A stretch of DNA of 64,000 nucleotides from Petunia secreta (taxonomy: Eukaryota; Streptophyta; Magnoliopsida; Solanales; Solanaceae), in assembly GCA_029990175.1 (NCBI GenBank), contig JARKIP010000575.1, forward strand, positions 67,501 through 131,500, in the 5' to 3' direction. The notes beneath the pieces are model-generated. The model was not told the DNA's origin, did not search any database, and was given only the letters and a program-made list of their open reading frames with translations. Positions 40,999 through 54,699 of this stretch are shown in pieces (the first letter of the stretch is position 1; each line of letters starts with the position of its first letter). The position numbers were made by a program, and so were the translations under genes.

Positions 40999-43900
40999 CT
41001 ATATGGAGACACTGTTAGGTATTCCTTTGCCAGTAAGTCCTGGTTCACTTGTAGGATACAGCAATGTGTATGGCATCTTTACAGGTCCCATCCTGTTCTT
41101 CCATTTCTTGTCGTTGTTCATCTTTATAATAATTTCCTCAATTTCAGCCAGCTTCTTTCCAAATCTTTCAAAAGCTTGTAATGGTTCTTTGTCCTTAGTC
41201 CACTCAGGAGTGTCTCTCTGGCCAAGGTAAATTTCATCTGAAGAATGTACTGACAAAATTTCAATAGCAGAAATTCCAATTAGAGTCTGCAGTTGGGGTG
41301 TAATTGTCCTCAGATATCCTTTTTCGGGGTTCGTCTTCAGCTCTTCATACTCAGGACTGCCTGGCTCAGGCATGAACCTTCGGCTCATTGAAGGGCGATT
41401 TGGTAGGTAGCCTCCATAAGGGTACTGACCAAAATTGATGGCTGCATGGAGAGCAGAAGCAGTCCAGATAATTATAGTGCATGAGTCAATCAGCTCTTTG
41501 AGGGTCTGCATTTTAGGCCACCACGGCTCATCTTTCTTGTCACCATGTCCCTCTTCTCGGAGTTCTTTCCACCAGGCTTGGAGTTCAGTATCTTTCTGAA
41601 TCATGTCATCTGTTTTGTAATAGAAGCTGCAATAGTCCTGCACCCAACATTTGATTGCTGACCATATTTTTAGCCCATCCACAGCATATGGATAATCCTT
41701 GATTAGTAGGCGGACACCTTGGTCCAATTCAGGATCCTCAATTGCCATACCTCTGCAGCACGATAAAAGTCCAAAACCATTTCAATAAATTTGTTCTCTT
41801 GTGAACTTTACGAATTCCCTAAGTAGATTTCATTGCCATTAATAGTAAATTACCTCTTAATAAGATCAGCAGGGAGGGCTAGATCAGGAAAAGCCCAATC
41901 TTTGTATGCTACTGATGTCATCTCCATGGCATATTTTGTAGGGAAAACTGTTTGCTCAAGAATTCCTCCAGCATTAAGTAGGGTCTGTCTAGCCAAGGCA
42001 TTTATGTGCATTGTATCACGGAAGTGGGGATGCAAAAGCTTATAGATGGGATGAAGCACACTTAGCTGCCTGTTTGTTGCTATCACAAATGGCTCGATCG
42101 TGGCATGAGTGTGTAACCTGAGAAGAAAATCAGATATATGGTCAGAAGAGATCCTTGATAGACAAACCAAGTTGCCATAATGAGGATTTTTGCAAGTTTG
42201 AGCACCAGTGGCTGATTAGTTGATGAACTCCAGAGTCATTGACTGCAACATAAGCTTTAGCCAGTTGCCATATGGAAGCCTCAACACCATTTTCATGTGG
42301 TATAAAAACTTCGCTGATGGAACCAAGTTGATCACCGTCTGGATGAGGTAAGCTTAGTTCAATAGCTAATGGTTTCAAAGTCCCATCTTGTTGTAGAAAG
42401 AGGAGAGTTCTTGAAGCGTAAATTTTTGTGCTTGTCATATTGATCTGCCTCAGATACGGCAGAACCGTGTCATGGTGATTCAATATGAAAAGCTGATTTG
42501 CTTTGATGGCCTGATAAGTACAATTCATCAGATATAGGTCCAATTTAGCTAAACAAGGTGTATCAGAAGTACTATAAAATCTACTCATAGAACCTCTTCT
42601 ATAGCTAGTCCATCCAACTGATTTTGTATTTGTTCTCTGGTTATTTTGCTAGTTTGGTCCCCATAGACTTTTGGGTCCAGCTTACTTGTTGGAGGGAACT
42701 CCTGCAGAAAAACCATTTCAGCTTTTGAAAAAATCAGCTAAATTCATTTTTTTTTTTTTTTTTTGGTAGTAACAAGAGATAGAGATAATGTGGGAATACT
42801 TATGAACGTTAGGACAAGCGGTAACATTATATTTTTGCTTCTTTTTTTGTTTTGCATATAGACAAGATTAGACATTATAGAAGGGAAAAGATAATATAAG
42901 TTTACTTTAAGGCTGCAAATGCAGACGGGGTTTATTCCAGCCAGCATCTCTCTTGCAAATTCTTCATCTGTCCTCCAAGCTGACTTATCCTCTGATGCAA
43001 GTTGCAACCATGTTAAACTTTGAAAAAATATAATGCTCCAAAGGGGATTTGACTTACTGTTGCTCTTTCAATCCAAAGTACCTTTAATAACCTGCGGCAT
43101 TGGATACTGAAGAAACCCCTGACCAGCACCTTCAATAAATTCCTTGAGCATCTCCGCAGTACTTCTCTGAAAAAACTCACCTGGAAGATTGATTTCTCCT
43201 CCATAAATTTTAAAAATCTCTTCAAAGCTGTTGAACTCATTGAGGCTGATGTTTCCTAATGACTCTAACTCAGGGACAAGGAGCTGAACGATGACCTTAA
43301 GTGCTATACCAAGAAAATCTGTCATCTTTAGGGGTGAAAATTTCTCATCCCTTGGAACATAAATACCAAAGCTCATTAGTAGTGGCAGCCGGCTCTCACA
43401 GTTAGGATCTGCCAAAATTTTGAGGTAATCAAACACACTGAAAAACGGTATCTTTTTCTATAAAACAATCAGATATGACTCATATAAAGATCAGTTTGAT
43501 GCAGAAATGAGTAACCTGTCTTTGTTGATGGTCTTCCGGTTCTTCCTCTACGCGGATAAGGATACTTTGTAGATCCTCCTAGGATTGGTCTGACATAAGT
43601 TGAACCCTTGTCTGGATCGCCAAGATCATTGTAATAAGCATAATCATAAATCCTGTCCCACTCCTCAAGCGTTTCAGTTCCATTTCCTCTCAAGTTCAAC
43701 AACTCTTCTTCCCTATACAATCGTAACGGTGCTGGAGTTTCACTTGGAAGCCAAGCCTGCATCAAGTAAATGAAGTTTTTTCATCATAAACCATAAAATA
43801 TGCTGGCGGTATCTCTTCTTCTTTGAATGTTTTGAAAATATTTAAAGTCTTCCTTATCATGCTTACCTGATTGAGAAAGAAAATACGGTCTGATTTGTAC

Positions 43901-44470
43901 TTTTCAGCTGGATAAACCCAAGAATTGCAGATAAAATGCATATTGTCATGACTTGGACCTTCAAGGGTCAGTTTTTTGAGAAAGAATTCACTAGGATTTA
44001 AGTTCTTGATGATAAATGCTCCTATAGCTCCAACTTCTTCATCCCAGTCAAATGTGACACTAAACTTTGATTCATTGCCTGAAATATTCTCATCTCTCAA
44101 GTGTGTGGGATTCCCAAGTTTGCCTTTCATTTCTTTCCCGTCAAGAATAAAATCATCAACTTATAGATCACATTAATTAATAAAAATACGTATATAATAC
44201 AGGATCAATGGTCTATTTGTAATATGTTACGGAACAAAATGATGACCAAAATGAAGCATATAAAATGGATCATTGAAAATAAGAAAAAAAAATGTAATCA
44301 CCTGAATCTCCAGTAACAGAACTGATAAGCTGTAGGGTGACCTTATGCCCAAGAATCTCATGAGCTTCTTGTTGAACCATTTCAGATGGAACAAGATTTA
44401 AAGGTCTCTTTTTAATCAGTAAAACAGTGCCATTAATATTTTTGTTTTCAAGTTCACTACTTGATGCCAT
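40999..44470 (-). CDS. LOX-C: 9-lipoxygenase, 839 residues, the most diverged copy
   Basis: Cytosolic-type 9S-lipoxygenase. Exons: 44302-44470, 43867-44132, 43516-43756, 43082-43408, 42906-42991, 42594-42701, 42206-42510, 41854-42117, 40999-41752; the frame is open and borders are GT...AG, with a weak donor (GAG|GTTCTA) after exon 6. Ligands: H500, H505, H691, N695 (LHAAINFGQ, Val to Ile) and terminal I839. Thr-Val in EQTVFP indicates 9-oxygenation. PLAT domain about residues 12-145. Exon 4 differs most: the usual LELLKELLRSDGE is replaced by AEMLKEFIEGAGQG, and the exon is 15 bp shorter than in A and D. Exon 2 is 18-24 bp shorter than in the others. DYAYYNDLGDPDK and FIIKNL...EFFLK link it to LOX-D. 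All catalytic residues remain, so I regard it as a gene and not a relic. Confidence 0.92.
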
Positions 44471-44565
44471 TAACTCTTCGTATATGAAGTGAATAACAAA
44501 GCAGTCAGCAAAAAATGACTACTATAGGAACTTTCTGGTGTTTAGGCCAAATGAAAGAAACTATG

Positions 44566-44573
44566 AATTTATA
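44566..44573 (-). promoter_or_regulatory. TATA box of LOX-C
   Basis: TATAAATT on the minus strand, 96-103 bp upstream of ATG 44470, in the same TTGCCTATAAAT context as the box at 24085-24092. Confidence 0.6.
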
Positions 44574-46319
44574 GGCAAAGGACATGGTTGTGTTATGATC
44601 AAGATACTCCATTTATTACTTTTATGTTATAGACAAATGCTAGTGAAAGATATTGCACTTTCAAATGGACTTTTACTTTTATAGGGTGATCCATTAAAGT
44701 GATAGGATTCTTGTCAGCTTCCGGATTACTTATTAATTCTACGTCTTAGTAAATAGCATGAAATTACCATGCCGGCTCTCTATTTTTCCTTCATCAATAT
44801 GTTGTCTTTAATTGGAATTTGAACCCTGGTCTCTTAGGCTTTCTACCAATTTCATTGATGCCATGCACACCCTTAGGTGCAGTGCTTAGCATATTTTCAT
44901 CTACAAAAATTCCCTCTTCTTTTGTTTTGGTGTACGACGTAGCAATGACAACATTGTTTCTTCAAAAGGGAAAAAACTAGACATGCTAACTAGTGGAAGG
45001 CTTTGTCCTGTAGAAGAAAAAAACTAAATGCAACCTGTACACGATCTACAGCCAAAATCCCATTGAGACAAGTAGCTACTCTTTGATGTAGTTGCAACTT
45101 TTCACTATACTTGTCCAATAGCTCTCTAGATGGGAAGTTGCATTCTTCAAATTAATTTTTCTACTTTCATTGTGTATAAGGAATCATAGAAACTTAAACT
45201 TATTTCTTAGAATTTCTTCCTAAAGGACCTTTTTTCCATTAAACAGATTATACTTAGAGTTGACATCACCATTTTCCAAAAGTCCAACAGTCTGAAAACT
45301 TCTCTCTCTTTTGGCACTTTATATCCCTTAGACATCAAAATATTGTCACTTTTGTTACTTCCACGTCGATGGAGAATATATATTTCCTTATTAAATAAGC
45401 TAATAATTCATCATTAAATGAGCAAAAGCATCTCTGAAAAGCACAATCTACTTATATTTGCACATAGTTTTCCCTTCTATACAAGAAATTTCCTATATTT
45501 GGGGAGTAAGAAGGCTTATCTCAAAAATTTGTGAAACTTCCTAATTCAGAATGACAATTGATTAGCACTTCTCCTGCTGGTTTCGAGTAATGTCAAAATT
45601 AAATGTTCTCTAGTACCAAATACACACAGACATACCATGTATCTCAGCAAGGATTTGAAACTATTTTTACATTTTGGGTGCTCTTCATATATTTGTAGTG
45701 ATATGAAAAATTAATGTTGTCAGATTCTACCATATTATAGATATGATACTCCTTAAAACATGAAATTCTTACAGATAAATTAAATTAAACCTAAAAGCAA
45801 ACAGAAATAAAGTTCTTTTAAGGTAAGCTTATCCAGATAATGCAGATGCCAAAAGAAACAAGTTCTTTCAGAAAACCAGATTCTTCTTGCAATTTTCCTT
45901 AGTATCAGGAAAATTTTAACAGTAGCTAAAATAAAACCGAAACTGAGCAGCTGCATTTATTAGAACAAAAGAAACAAAAAGGAAAGAAGAAAAAAGAGCT
46001 CTTATTGTTTTATCATGTAACCATGATAGATGATCACCAAAGTCATATACAAATTTTCTTCAATTTATATCCCAAATCTTGTAAATATAGCATATAGTAC
46101 TCTACTAGTTAGCCTCCTTTTTCTGAAGCATCACAAGCTAAACTTCTGGGAGACACAAATACATTACTTATAGAATAGAAGAGTCTACAGCATTATATCC
46201 TTTATTTGTAACTAGAACTTTCTTGGAAGAGATATTTTATTTGGTGATATTATTGGGAATATCAAGAAACAATAAATAAAAAGCAGATCATAAATACTTT
46301 TTAAAATTGAATTAAACTT
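44574..46319. other. LOX-C/LOX-D intergenic region
   Basis: About 1.75 kb, AT-rich, no transposon or gene recognised. Holds the LOX-C promoter and the LOX-D 3' end. Confidence 0.6.
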
Positions 46320-49300
46320 CTATATAGACACACTGTTAGGAATTCCTTTGCCTGCAAGTCCCACTTCACCTGTGGGGAAGAGCAAGGTATATGGAACTTT
46401 AACAGGCCCTATCCTGTTCTTCCATTTCTGATCACCATTCATCTGCATAATCCGATCCTCGATGTCACTCAGCTTCTTTCCAAACCTCCCAAAAGCTGAA
46501 AGTGGTTCTTGATCCTTTGTCCATTCAATGGACTCTCTCTGCCCGAGGTAAAGTGTATCTGAAGCATGCCTTGACAATAACTCTATGACAGAAATGCCAA
46601 GCAATGTCTGCAGTTGAGGAGTTATTGTTTTGAGGAATGCCTTGTCTGGATTTGTCTTGAGCTCTTCATACTCGGGAGTTCCTGGCTCTGGCATGAAACG
46701 TCGGCTTAGCGTAGGCCGGTTAGGGAGGTAACCGGCATAAGGGTATTGCCCAAAATTGACTGCTGCATGAAGTGCAGAGGCAATCCATATTGTGATGGTG
46801 CAAGAATCTATAAGCTCTTGCCTAGTTTGCATTTTAGGCCACCAGGGCTCATCTTTCTTGTCACCGTGTCCCTCTTCCCGTAGTTCCTTCCACCAGGCTT
46901 GGAGTTCAGTGTCTTTCTGTACCACGTCATCTGATTTGTAATAGAAGTTGCAATATTCTGTTACCCAACTTTTGATTGCTGACCAGATTTCCAATCCATC
47001 AACAGCATATGGGTAGTCCTGAATCAGTAAGCGAATGCCATGTGGGGAGCTTGAGTCCTCAACAGCCACGCCTCTGAAATTGAGTAACATTATGGTCATG
47101 TTAGCAAGATGACAATACCAAAGATGTTGCTTTAGTGAATTTATGTTCTGAACTTAGAATAAATTTTACAAGGTTTCTGTGGGTTTTAATTTACCTTTTG
47201 ATGAGATCAGTAGGAAGTGCTTGTTCAGGGAAAATCCAGTCTTTGTAAACTACTGCCGACATTTCCATGGAATATTTGGCAGGAAAAACCGTCAACTCAA
47301 GAAGTCCACCACCATTAATCAAGATCTGTCTTGCTAAAGCATTTATGTTCATCGTTTCACGGAAATGAGGATGAAGAAGCTTATAAATAGGGTGAAGCAC
47401 ACTTAGTTGCCTATTTGTTGCAATCACAAATGGCTCAATCACCGCATGTGTATTCAACCTGAGAAGATAACAATAAATGATTCTGGTTACTACTACTTAG
47501 CAATACATTGAATATGGCTGTATATAAGCTGTATTTCATATAAAGCTTTTCTGACAGGTTTTTACCAGTGACTTATGAGCTGATGAACGCCGGAATCATT
47601 AACTGCAGCATAGGCTTTGGCCAATTGCCAGATTGAACCATCAACACCTTGATCAGCTGGTGTATATACTTTGCTAACAGCACCAAATTGATCTCCATCT
47701 GGATGTGGCAAACTTAGTTCAATTGCTAGAGGCTTCAAAGTTCCATCATCTTGCAAGAAGAGCAGAGTTCTTGAGGCATATGTTTTTGTGTTTGTTGTCG
47801 TGTTTATTCTCCTCAAATACGGCATAAGAGTGTCATGGTGGTTTAATATGAATAGCCTGTTAGTCCCGATTGCCTGTTAAATAATAACAGCAATTCATTG
47901 TCACCTAGCACTAATCGCTACACTCTACTCGTTAGAATAAATAGAACAATGTAGCTAGTAGCAACAGAATGGTAGTAGTTACCTCATCAACTGTAAGTCC
48001 ATCCAACTTATCCTCTATCTGCTCTCTGGTAATCGTACTATTTTGGTTGCCATATGTTTTAGGATCCAACTTACTTTTCGGAGGGAATTCCTGCAGATAA
48101 GAAACAAGCCAACATCTTCAGAATGCTTGAAGAATCACGAAAATAGAAGATAACTCAACCTAGCTTTTGATATCTTTAAAGATAGCCATTTTACTTGAAT
48201 TTAGCTTACTTGGAGTCTAGTGATTATGACAGGATCTACTCCAGCCAACATTTCTCTCCCAAATTCTTCATCCGTCCTCCATGCAGTTTTATCCTCTACA
48301 ATCAACAATGTTGAAATCACCAAAAGCAGAGGGGGTTGAGAAATAATAGTATGAAGAAGATGCTTTTGCATGTAAAAATTTGGATACATACCCTGAATAA
48401 CCTGAGGAGTTGGGTACTTCAATAGACCTTCACCATCAGTTCGAAGGAGTTCTTTTAGTATCTCCAAAGGAATAGCATCAGTAATGGCTTTCCATAAAGG
48501 GCCTTGAGGCAACTTGATCCCTCCTTCATAGAGTTTAAGTACATCCTCAAAGCTATCAAACTCATCAGGCGTGCTATCAAACAAAGCGTGAAACTCAGGG
48601 AGAAGCAATTGCATAATGGATTTCAAAGCAAAGGTCAAGAAGTCCGATAACTTCACATGTCCAAATCGCTCGTCCCTTGGCACATATATGTCTAAGCTCA
48701 TAAGCAATGGAATCCTGCTCTCGGTATTAGGATCTGTTCCAAGAAAAAAGCATGAATTTTTTTTTTCTTCAAGAAAAGACACTTTAAAGTTTCACGAATG
48801 ACAAACCTGCTTTGGTTGGTTCGCGACCTGTCCTGCCTCTACGAGGATACGGGTACTCAGAGGATCCTCCTAGGACAGGCCTGGCATAATCTTTGGCTTT
48901 GTCTGGATCACCTAAGTCATTGTAGTAAGCATAGTCATAAACCCTGTCCCATTCCTCAAGCTTTCCTGTTCCATCTCCTCTTAATATTACTAGTTCATTT
49001 TCTCTGTATTTTTGCAACATTGCTGGTGTTTCACTTGGGAGATAAGCCTGGCATTAAAACAATGCAGACTATGTTGTTTAAACACTTCAAAGAAGTCTTA
49101 TTACATGCCTAAAAAATATTTAAATTGTACCTGATTCGCGAAGAAAATGCGGTCAGTCTTGTATTTGTTAGCAGGATAAACCCAAGAATTGCAATCAAAA
49201 TGAACTTTTCCATGATTAGGAACATCTTCAAGAGTGAGTGACTTGAGGAAGAACTCACTAAAATGCAAGTTCTTGATGATGAATGCTCCTGGAACTCCAA

Positions 49301-52300
49301 ATTCTTCATCCCAGTCAAATGTGACAGTAAAAACTGATTCTCCTGCTGCTAGTGGTGTGTTGTTTGTAAGCCAGTTCTCCAAGTATGCTGGTTTGCTGAT
49401 TTTCCCTTCTAAATCATTTGCTGCAAAGGTATCAAATTCATAAACAGATTACTAGTATATATTTACAAGTGGTATATTGGTTACAAATAAATTGACCAAA
49501 AGCACAATAGTACATACCATCTGGGTTAGGCTGAAATGAATATTCATTAAGTTAATAAAAGAACGCTATAAGCAAATTAATGTTTTGATTAGAAAATATA
49601 TGTATAAAACTTAACAAATAGTCATCAAGACAATTTTGGCCATAAGCTAATTAAAGTTTTGACTGGAAAACGAATGAACACACATATCAAAAAATTGTGT
49701 AGTTAATGTTCCTAGTCATCAAGACAATGTTGTTCCTGGTTTACCATACCACAGCCTATGTAATGTCTACCTAATAGTACATAAATAAATCCCTACTTTG
49801 CACTAAAAAAATAAAAAAAATATCAAAACAAGAAGTAAAATATACGTATAGTACCTCATCCGAGGATTCCTATGATCTGAAAAGCTTAGCAAATAAAATA
49901 GTCCTAATTAGGATTATTATATTTAATACTTCACTCCATGTCGGGGATTTCGTAGGCTGCTATTTTCTACGATTAAAAATCCATTTGGCATGGTATCAAA
50001 GTCTTCACTCTTAATCAGAGCTCTTAATTACTTGTCTAAAAAAGGAGAAACACTTTCCTTTTTAATGGATTATAATACCAGCACGAATTCAATTATTTAA
50101 AAAAGTTTCCGTTATTGAGAGTAAATCTTAAAAGGTATAAAGAGAGTTTTTGTGTGTGTGTTGTAGAGATGTGATTAGTACTTCCGAATGATAGATAGTC
50201 TGGATTACATATTGTTCATTAGACCAACGGTTGAGTTAGGGCCACGTTAATTAATTGTAGTTGAAACTTCACCATATGCTTTCTTTTTCATACACGACTT
50301 AATTAAGCTATCCCTTTCTCCACAGTTGAAATTGAAAGCTTAATAAATGGAGTAATAATAGAGATGGACTTTGAGACTGGTAGCTAATTAATCTTAAAGC
50401 TTTGACAGGTTCGTAGGGACTTCACAAGTAATATGTTTCTGGTTGAATTATGTTCCCTCAGTTGATAGGTCATATCTGTACACAGAATATGTTCTCCACT
50501 AATTTTGGATTTATTCTGTAAAACAAATAGTAGCAAAAGGGGTTATACTTTAAATATGATTCAGGAAAAGAAAGATTTGTTCGATTGAGAAGGTTGAATT
50601 GACTTACTCGTTTAATTCATATCAAACTTTGATTAATTGTTTGACATAACAGTCTATTATCTTTAATAATTGCAGAGAATTATTTTTGTGATATATTTTG
50701 TAGTCATAGATGGATGGATTTCAGAAACTCTCAAATCTTTCGACCATGATAATTTTTCAGTAAAAGTAACATTTCAATAACATTTGTACCTTAAACCGAG
50801 TGTAACACTCCACCCCCTCGAGTGGAAAGAAGGACAAGCGGATGAAACAAAGTGATTTAATATTGAAAACTCAGTTCAACTACTTTACCTAAAAACTGAT
50901 GAAATAGGGGCATCTTAAATTCAACACGTACGAAACTCCACAGGCAAACTTGCTTTCTTGTTATTCAAAGTAAGTACTCCATTTACTCTTTCATCCTAAT
51001 CTCACGCCAACTAAACTTTCACTTTATAGATTATCATAGTATATAGAGAGGGAGGGACAGACACACGTACATTTAACAACAGCAATATAAGCGCTTAAAC
51101 ATTACTACATGTTAAACTTGTCATTCTTTTTTTCTTTTAAGTTATGTAAGTATAATACAAAAGAAAGCCATGCAAGTTATTAGTAGATATATTCACAAAA
51201 AAAAAAGAAGTTCCTAATAAAAATAGACCGATAACTTGTCGTAACATGCAAGCTTTTTGAGAAAACCTATGACGTCAAATTGGTATAATCATTTATTCAC
51301 ATATATAAAGACTCGAATGCATATATATAATTCTGAACCAATTACCTTAGGCACCAATAAATTGTGCATTTAGTAATCACCCTAGAAAAATGTTAGAATA
51401 TGGGACTGATCAGAGCACAAATAATTATAAGAGCATGAAATTATTTCAAATTTTTTCCTTTTTTTCAATAATAATAATAATAATAATAAATTACAAAACG
51501 TTGTTTGGCTATACATATATTGGAATGACTTTCTGATTAGTTTTTTACATATGAGTTTTTCAAGTTTAAGAAACTGATTCTGACTGTTTTTCTTGAAAAA
51601 TTATTCACTCCCAAAATTTTAACTTAGTCTAAATACAATTTCAACATCTAAATAATTTAAAAAATGATAAACCCTGTGGGCGATACACGAAATTCCACCC
51701 CATAAAGGCATAAACCCACACTTTGATCTCATTTTTCAATATGAACTTCAAAACTCTTTTCTTTTTTTCCTTTCAAGTTTCAAATCAAATGTATGTCAAA
51801 ACGCTTGCATTTCTTGAAAACAAAGAGCAGCTCAATAAAGTAATCTACTATAATATCATGTCGTACTTTGTTTTGGCATTACTTTAATTTATTTGTGTAC
51901 TTTATTAAAGTCCCTACAAGTAGGGACTGCTCGAAAGTTATTACACATTGAAGACCCTTTATTGTCACACGAGAACCAAATCTAAACTAGATATATATGT
52001 TGCCTCGAATTTTTCTTTTGAGAGAATAGTACTGTCGGAAGTATAAGTGTATGTGGAACCTGAACTAGCGAACTTGTGTTTTTGTTTAATCTTATGATAT
52101 TCGAAGTTTATTGGCACAAGTAAATTGAAATAGCATTTGTAAAGCTAGTAAGCAAATAATATATTCTATGTCCTCGCTAGTGGAAGGATCTAAGCTAATT
52201 AATACATACACCGCTCGTAGTGAATTTGTGATGTTAAACGGCTCATTTCGTCGTGATTAAAATTTGAACAAGAAAGCATAATTATATTCTCCCTTCTTCC

Positions 52301-52632
52301 GCATGGTTTTCTCCTAGCAAATTAAACCCAAAAAACCATGAAAAACTCTTGGAAGAACTTCCATGTGTAGAGCTATATCATGAGGGAGAAAACGAAAAGA
52401 ACTATGAAGAAGCTGCAGAGAGTAGAAAGAAGTACTAACCAGTATCACCATGAACAGAACTAATCAACTGAAAAGAAACCTTCCTGCCAAGCAATTCAAG
52501 AACTCCATCAATAACTGAAGCATTTACGTCATTCAAGTCCAAAACATTTTTCTTCATCAACACTACAGTTCCCTTAACCTTTTCCCCATCATCTTTCCCA
52601 GTGATGGCATCCACAATCTTGTCCAGAAACAT
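46320..52632 (-). CDS. LOX-D: canonical 9-lipoxygenase (LOX1 type), 861 residues, 3-kb first intron
   Basis: Linoleate 9S-lipoxygenase. Exons: 52440-52632, 49131-49420, 48807-49047, 48392-48733, 48210-48295, 47983-48090, 47566-47873, 47195-47458, 46320-47073. The length of 861 equals that known for potato LOX1-type enzymes. N-terminus MFLDKIVDAITGKDD, no transit peptide. PLAT/LH2 domain about residues 20-160, then the lipoxygenase domain. Ligands: H522 and H527 (SHWLNTH), H713 and N717 (LHAAVNFGQ), terminal I861. A565 is the Ala of the Coffa site (S-stereospecificity), and T579-V580 replaces the Ser/Thr-Phe of 13-LOX. The WRTDEEFGREMLAG motif is intact. It is the first gene of the cluster in transcription direction and the best candidate for the ancestral function (defence and root or tuber 9-oxylipins, by family). 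Confidence 0.95.
49421..52439 (-). other. First intron of LOX-D (3019 bp)
   Basis: Donor GTTAGTAC after exon 1 and acceptor TTTGCAG before exon 2. The other three genes have first introns of about 110-410 bp. An (AAT)n run lies at about 51466-51490. No transposon with clear ends and no coding sequence found inside. Confidence 0.85.
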
Positions 52633-52770
52633 GATTAATTATTTGATAAGCACAGTGTTTAAATGAAGAGAAAAAAATATTATTTTTGAGTCCGACTCCC
52701 AACCTTCTAAGAAAACAAAAGAGAGGAGAATATAGGTAAGTTTGGTTGTGAAGTTTCAAATAGGATGTCT

Positions 52771-52780
52771 TATATTTATA
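52771..52780 (-). promoter_or_regulatory. TATA box of LOX-D
   Basis: TATAAATATA on the minus strand, about 140 bp upstream of ATG 52632. Confidence 0.6.
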
Positions 52781-54690
52781 GCAAGAATTTGTAGTTGCAA
52801 ATAAAGTAAAAGAAAAGGAAGCCATATCCACATTGGTCACATTCATGTCTAGCTGTCCCCATTGGTCTTCTCTTTCTTCTTTTACAATTACAAAATTGTA
52901 GCACATGATGGCTAGCAACGTTTTCAACTTTCCAATTTCACTCTGAAATGTCTTCTAAAAAGTTTGGCCTATTATCCCGTTTTGGCCTTCGCACCCGCCA
53001 GGGTAAATTACAGTCTATACACGTTTATTTACGAGGAGAATGTGGAATTTTTCCTTTTTTTTACCAATCTACCTCTCTTTAGTTAGAGTGCTTATATGAA
53101 TTGTTATCATCTTTCTATGTCATTCATACTTATCTATTTTCTATAAAGCATAAGTAACTTGTTAAATATTTCCGAAGGCTCGTAACATATGAGTACATAC
53201 TTACAAGATAAACCTTTTAAAACTAGTTGTGTCGGACAAACATTATTTTTGGGACACTTTCGAAACAACTTCAATATTGTCCGAACTCCCTAGTTTTGCT
53301 TTATCAATATTATTCTGCCACAAAATTCCAGCTTTGTCGAGGTAATTTATGTGTACCTCACTTTAATTCAATTTGAATTGTTGTGGTATTACAATTGTAT
53401 GCAACTTGCAAGGACTATACTATGAAAGTATTCACAAATCGTGTGTAGACTTTTTGCTGATCAAGATATGACTTTTCTAAACTAAATGTCACCCTTGTCT
53501 TATAAAAATTAAATCATTCAGGAAATATCCATTCAATTATTTGCAAAATTCATTTTTCATAGATCATTTTGAGCTTATCAAACTAAGATTGAATATTCAA
53601 CGTTTCTTGTAGGATACGAGTAATGAAGGTGATCACCAATTAAATGCATTTCAGATTATTTTATCATGCCATGCCATCTATGTGGTCTATTGTGCCCCAC
53701 AAACAAACTGGTGGAGTGAAGCTGATCATCCTAATTTTCTAAAATTTATGTTCAATAATTCTTTGGAAAATTTTAGCCTTTTCTTGCATCCTTTCTTCTT
53801 TGTTTATTTGGCCCAGGTATTCAGATGCATATATAATGCATCAATACTGTTTTTTCTACGTATGGTACATATGCAAACACATCGTAATTAAGTTGAAAAT
53901 TAGAATGGAGTACCCGATTCGTTGGGATATGGGTACAGAAAGACGTGTAGGGAGTATGGAGTTCTCTAGTCAACATTTTCTGTAATTACTTAACTTGTAT
54001 GATTAGATTTTGATATATTGACCTTTTCCAAATGATTAATGTCTCGCCATATAATCACAGCTTGAACTTTTCAAATGACTAGTCTCTACGAACGTGCACG
54101 TTAGTATCATATTAATTATTAAAAACTTGTATACAAGAAGATATAATAATGTTATGAATGTGAAACTGATAAACTTTTCACGAAAACTACTCAAAGGTAA
54201 AGTCCTTTTGAATGGATTACTAGTTCCTTCCTTCGTTCCCAATCAAGGAAACTCTATCATTTCTAATCCGCTTGCTGCCTCAGTTCGGCTATAAGCCTTT
54301 TGCTGCGACGATTCAAAGCCCGGCCTTCGATCGAGAACCGAAATCGCGGATAAGGGTAGAGAAAGATTCTTTTGGTGTTTTCATGTCTGGTGTTCTTTTT
54401 TTTTTTTTTTAACCTTCCATTCTAGTTAACATGGTCATGCCTTAGCGCTAAGGCAAAACTATGGCCCTAACCATCCACTGAAATAATTTTTCATATGACA
54501 TGAAGCCCATTGGCACAGGTGTACAAGGGTCTTTGTTGGGAGACAATAAAATTCGGTTATTCTATATACACTAATACTCACGGTATCCTATAACTGCATA
54601 ATACAGTAGTTGTCCTCTTGTAGCACTTTATCAGATAACTTATCTTTTTACCTGATAGACATTAAGAGCACCTCTTTATGGGTGGACTCT
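52781..54690. other. LOX-D upstream region and spacer
   Basis: No gene recognised. A GC-richer patch at 54225-54370 (CCCGGCCTTCGATCGAGAACC) differs from its surroundings and might be organellar or repeat-derived; I cannot identify it. Confidence 0.45.
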
Positions 54691-54699
54691 TTTATTCAG

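Noticed and set aside
14922..52632. 13-lipoxygenase (jasmonate pathway) identity for the LOX genes
   Set aside because: All four have Thr-Val at the specificity site and no chloroplast transit peptide, both marks of 9-LOX.
54094..54294. ORF over the GC-rich patch as an organellar gene fragment
   Set aside because: No known mitochondrial or plastid protein is recognisable; left unassigned.
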